DNA of 5,744 nt from Clostridia bacterium (lineage in GTDB: Bacteria > Bacillota > Clostridia > Christensenellales > Aristaeellaceae), in contig JAUNBY010000215.1 in NCBI GenBank assembly GCA_030526935.1, positions 1 to 5,744 on the forward strand. The letters run 5' to 3'. This document shows positions 5,377 to 5,744 of this stretch, in pieces (positions within the stretch are counted from its first letter, which is position 1; the number at the start of each line of letters is the position of its first letter). Made by a program: the position numbers and the translations under genes. Under the pieces are notes generated by a model. The model saw nothing but the letters and a program-made list of their open reading frames with translations, was not told where the DNA came from and did no database searches.

Positions 5377-5744
5377 GACGATTTGCGCAAGACTTAAACG
5401 TACGGGCATAAGCGGCAAAAACTGTTGAGAGTGACGCGATACCATTTTCAACCTTTGTGCCACGGCATGGCGCTAATTATAGATTGGCGGCGCCATATGT
5501 CGTGGCACAATGGATAGAAATGGGGAACATTTTACGCGCACTTTCGCCCCGTCGCAGCATCGCCCGACGCCAAGTCCCTCGAACGGCATGCCGCTCATGG
5601 CCAGATCTATAGCAATGGGCGGCTTTTAATAAATAATCCATAACGCCGTCAGCGTGGGTCGTCGCGCCTGAGGACGCGGGCTTCGCCCCGACGAGAGCTT
5701 CAACGCGACATCCGCACCGCAGGGTATTTGTGCGGCGACACCGG
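5377..5744. other. Gene-free tail with hairpins, no supported coding sequence
   Basis: This 368-base stretch contains no reading frame with both a ribosome site and protein-like composition on either strand. It holds the long inverted repeat at 5455-5510, a GGGC-TTC-GCCC mini-hairpin around 5675-5690 and a CCGCAC/GTGCGG hairpin (5712-5717 with 5730-5735). Bases 5624-5643 are AT-rich within GC-rich surroundings. No tRNA, CRISPR repeat or known riboswitch was recognised. It may be an operon trailer, a dispersed intergenic repeat or a decayed gene. Confidence 0.6.
5455..5510. repeat. Long imperfect inverted repeat downstream of tctA (hairpin, possible terminator)
   Basis: TTGTGCCACG (5455-5464) pairs perfectly with CGTGGCACAA (5501-5510). 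After a G-T wobble, a C-G pair and a 2-base bulge, ATGGCGC (5467-5473) pairs with GCGCCAT (5490-5496). The loop is 16 bases, AT-rich except at its right end. It starts 79 bases after the tctA stop and could end the operon transcript, but no T-run follows either arm. It could also be a small palindromic repeat element. Confidence 0.6.

Noticed and set aside
5510..5629. Plus-strand frame of 39 codons starting ATG in the tail
   Set aside because: There is no ribosome site, the start is embedded in the hairpin arm, and the product shows no recognisable features.
5477..5743. Minus-strand frame open from the window edge into the tail
   Set aside because: The translation is Arg/Ala/Gly-rich with scattered Cys and His and no domain or hydrophobic pattern. 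It is compatible with chance openness of GC-rich DNA, though a gene remnant cannot be fully excluded.

Overview
The window is a bacterial chromosomal segment of moderately high GC with compact genes, strong AGGAGG-type ribosome binding sites and several TTG starts. It codes for a tripartite tricarboxylate transporter (TTT), an AraC-family regulator, a LysM-repeat protein and a small membrane protein. Frequent ATA isoleucine codons, TTG starts and the protein styles suggest an anaerobic Clostridia-like Firmicute or a member of Synergistota. The sequence alone does not decide between them. The solute-binding protein has an ordinary cleavable signal peptide and no lipobox, which fits a diderm cell slightly better.

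Layout. At the left edge (1-466, minus strand) is the 5' part of a small multi-pass membrane protein of unknown function, running off the window. The 145-base gap to its right carries face-to-face promoters with overlapping -10 elements. One drives the membrane gene leftward and the other drives the AraC-family regulator (612-1451) rightward. A short protein made almost entirely of three LysM repeats follows (1574-2029), then a very strong GC-rich hairpin (2074-2109).

From 2186 onward lies a self-contained transport operon. It begins with a near-consensus sigma70-type promoter with two palindromes at or just after its -10 box. Then come tctC (solute-binding protein, 2275-3243), two hairpins, tctB (small membrane subunit, 3362-3853) and tctA (large membrane subunit, 3868-5376). 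TctC should capture a carboxylate-type ligand outside the membrane and hand it to the TctA/TctB membrane pair for ion-driven uptake. The substrate cannot be read from the sequence. No TctD/TctE-type two-component system is present, and whether the AraC regulator acts on this operon is unknown.

The last 368 bases (5377-5744) hold no convincing gene. They contain a long imperfect inverted repeat able to fold into a hairpin (5455-5510) and further short GC-rich hairpins. Nothing in the window looks like a wholly new system. The points most worth a second look are the promoter architecture, the intercistronic hairpins, the leaderless LysM protein and the unexplained right-hand tail.
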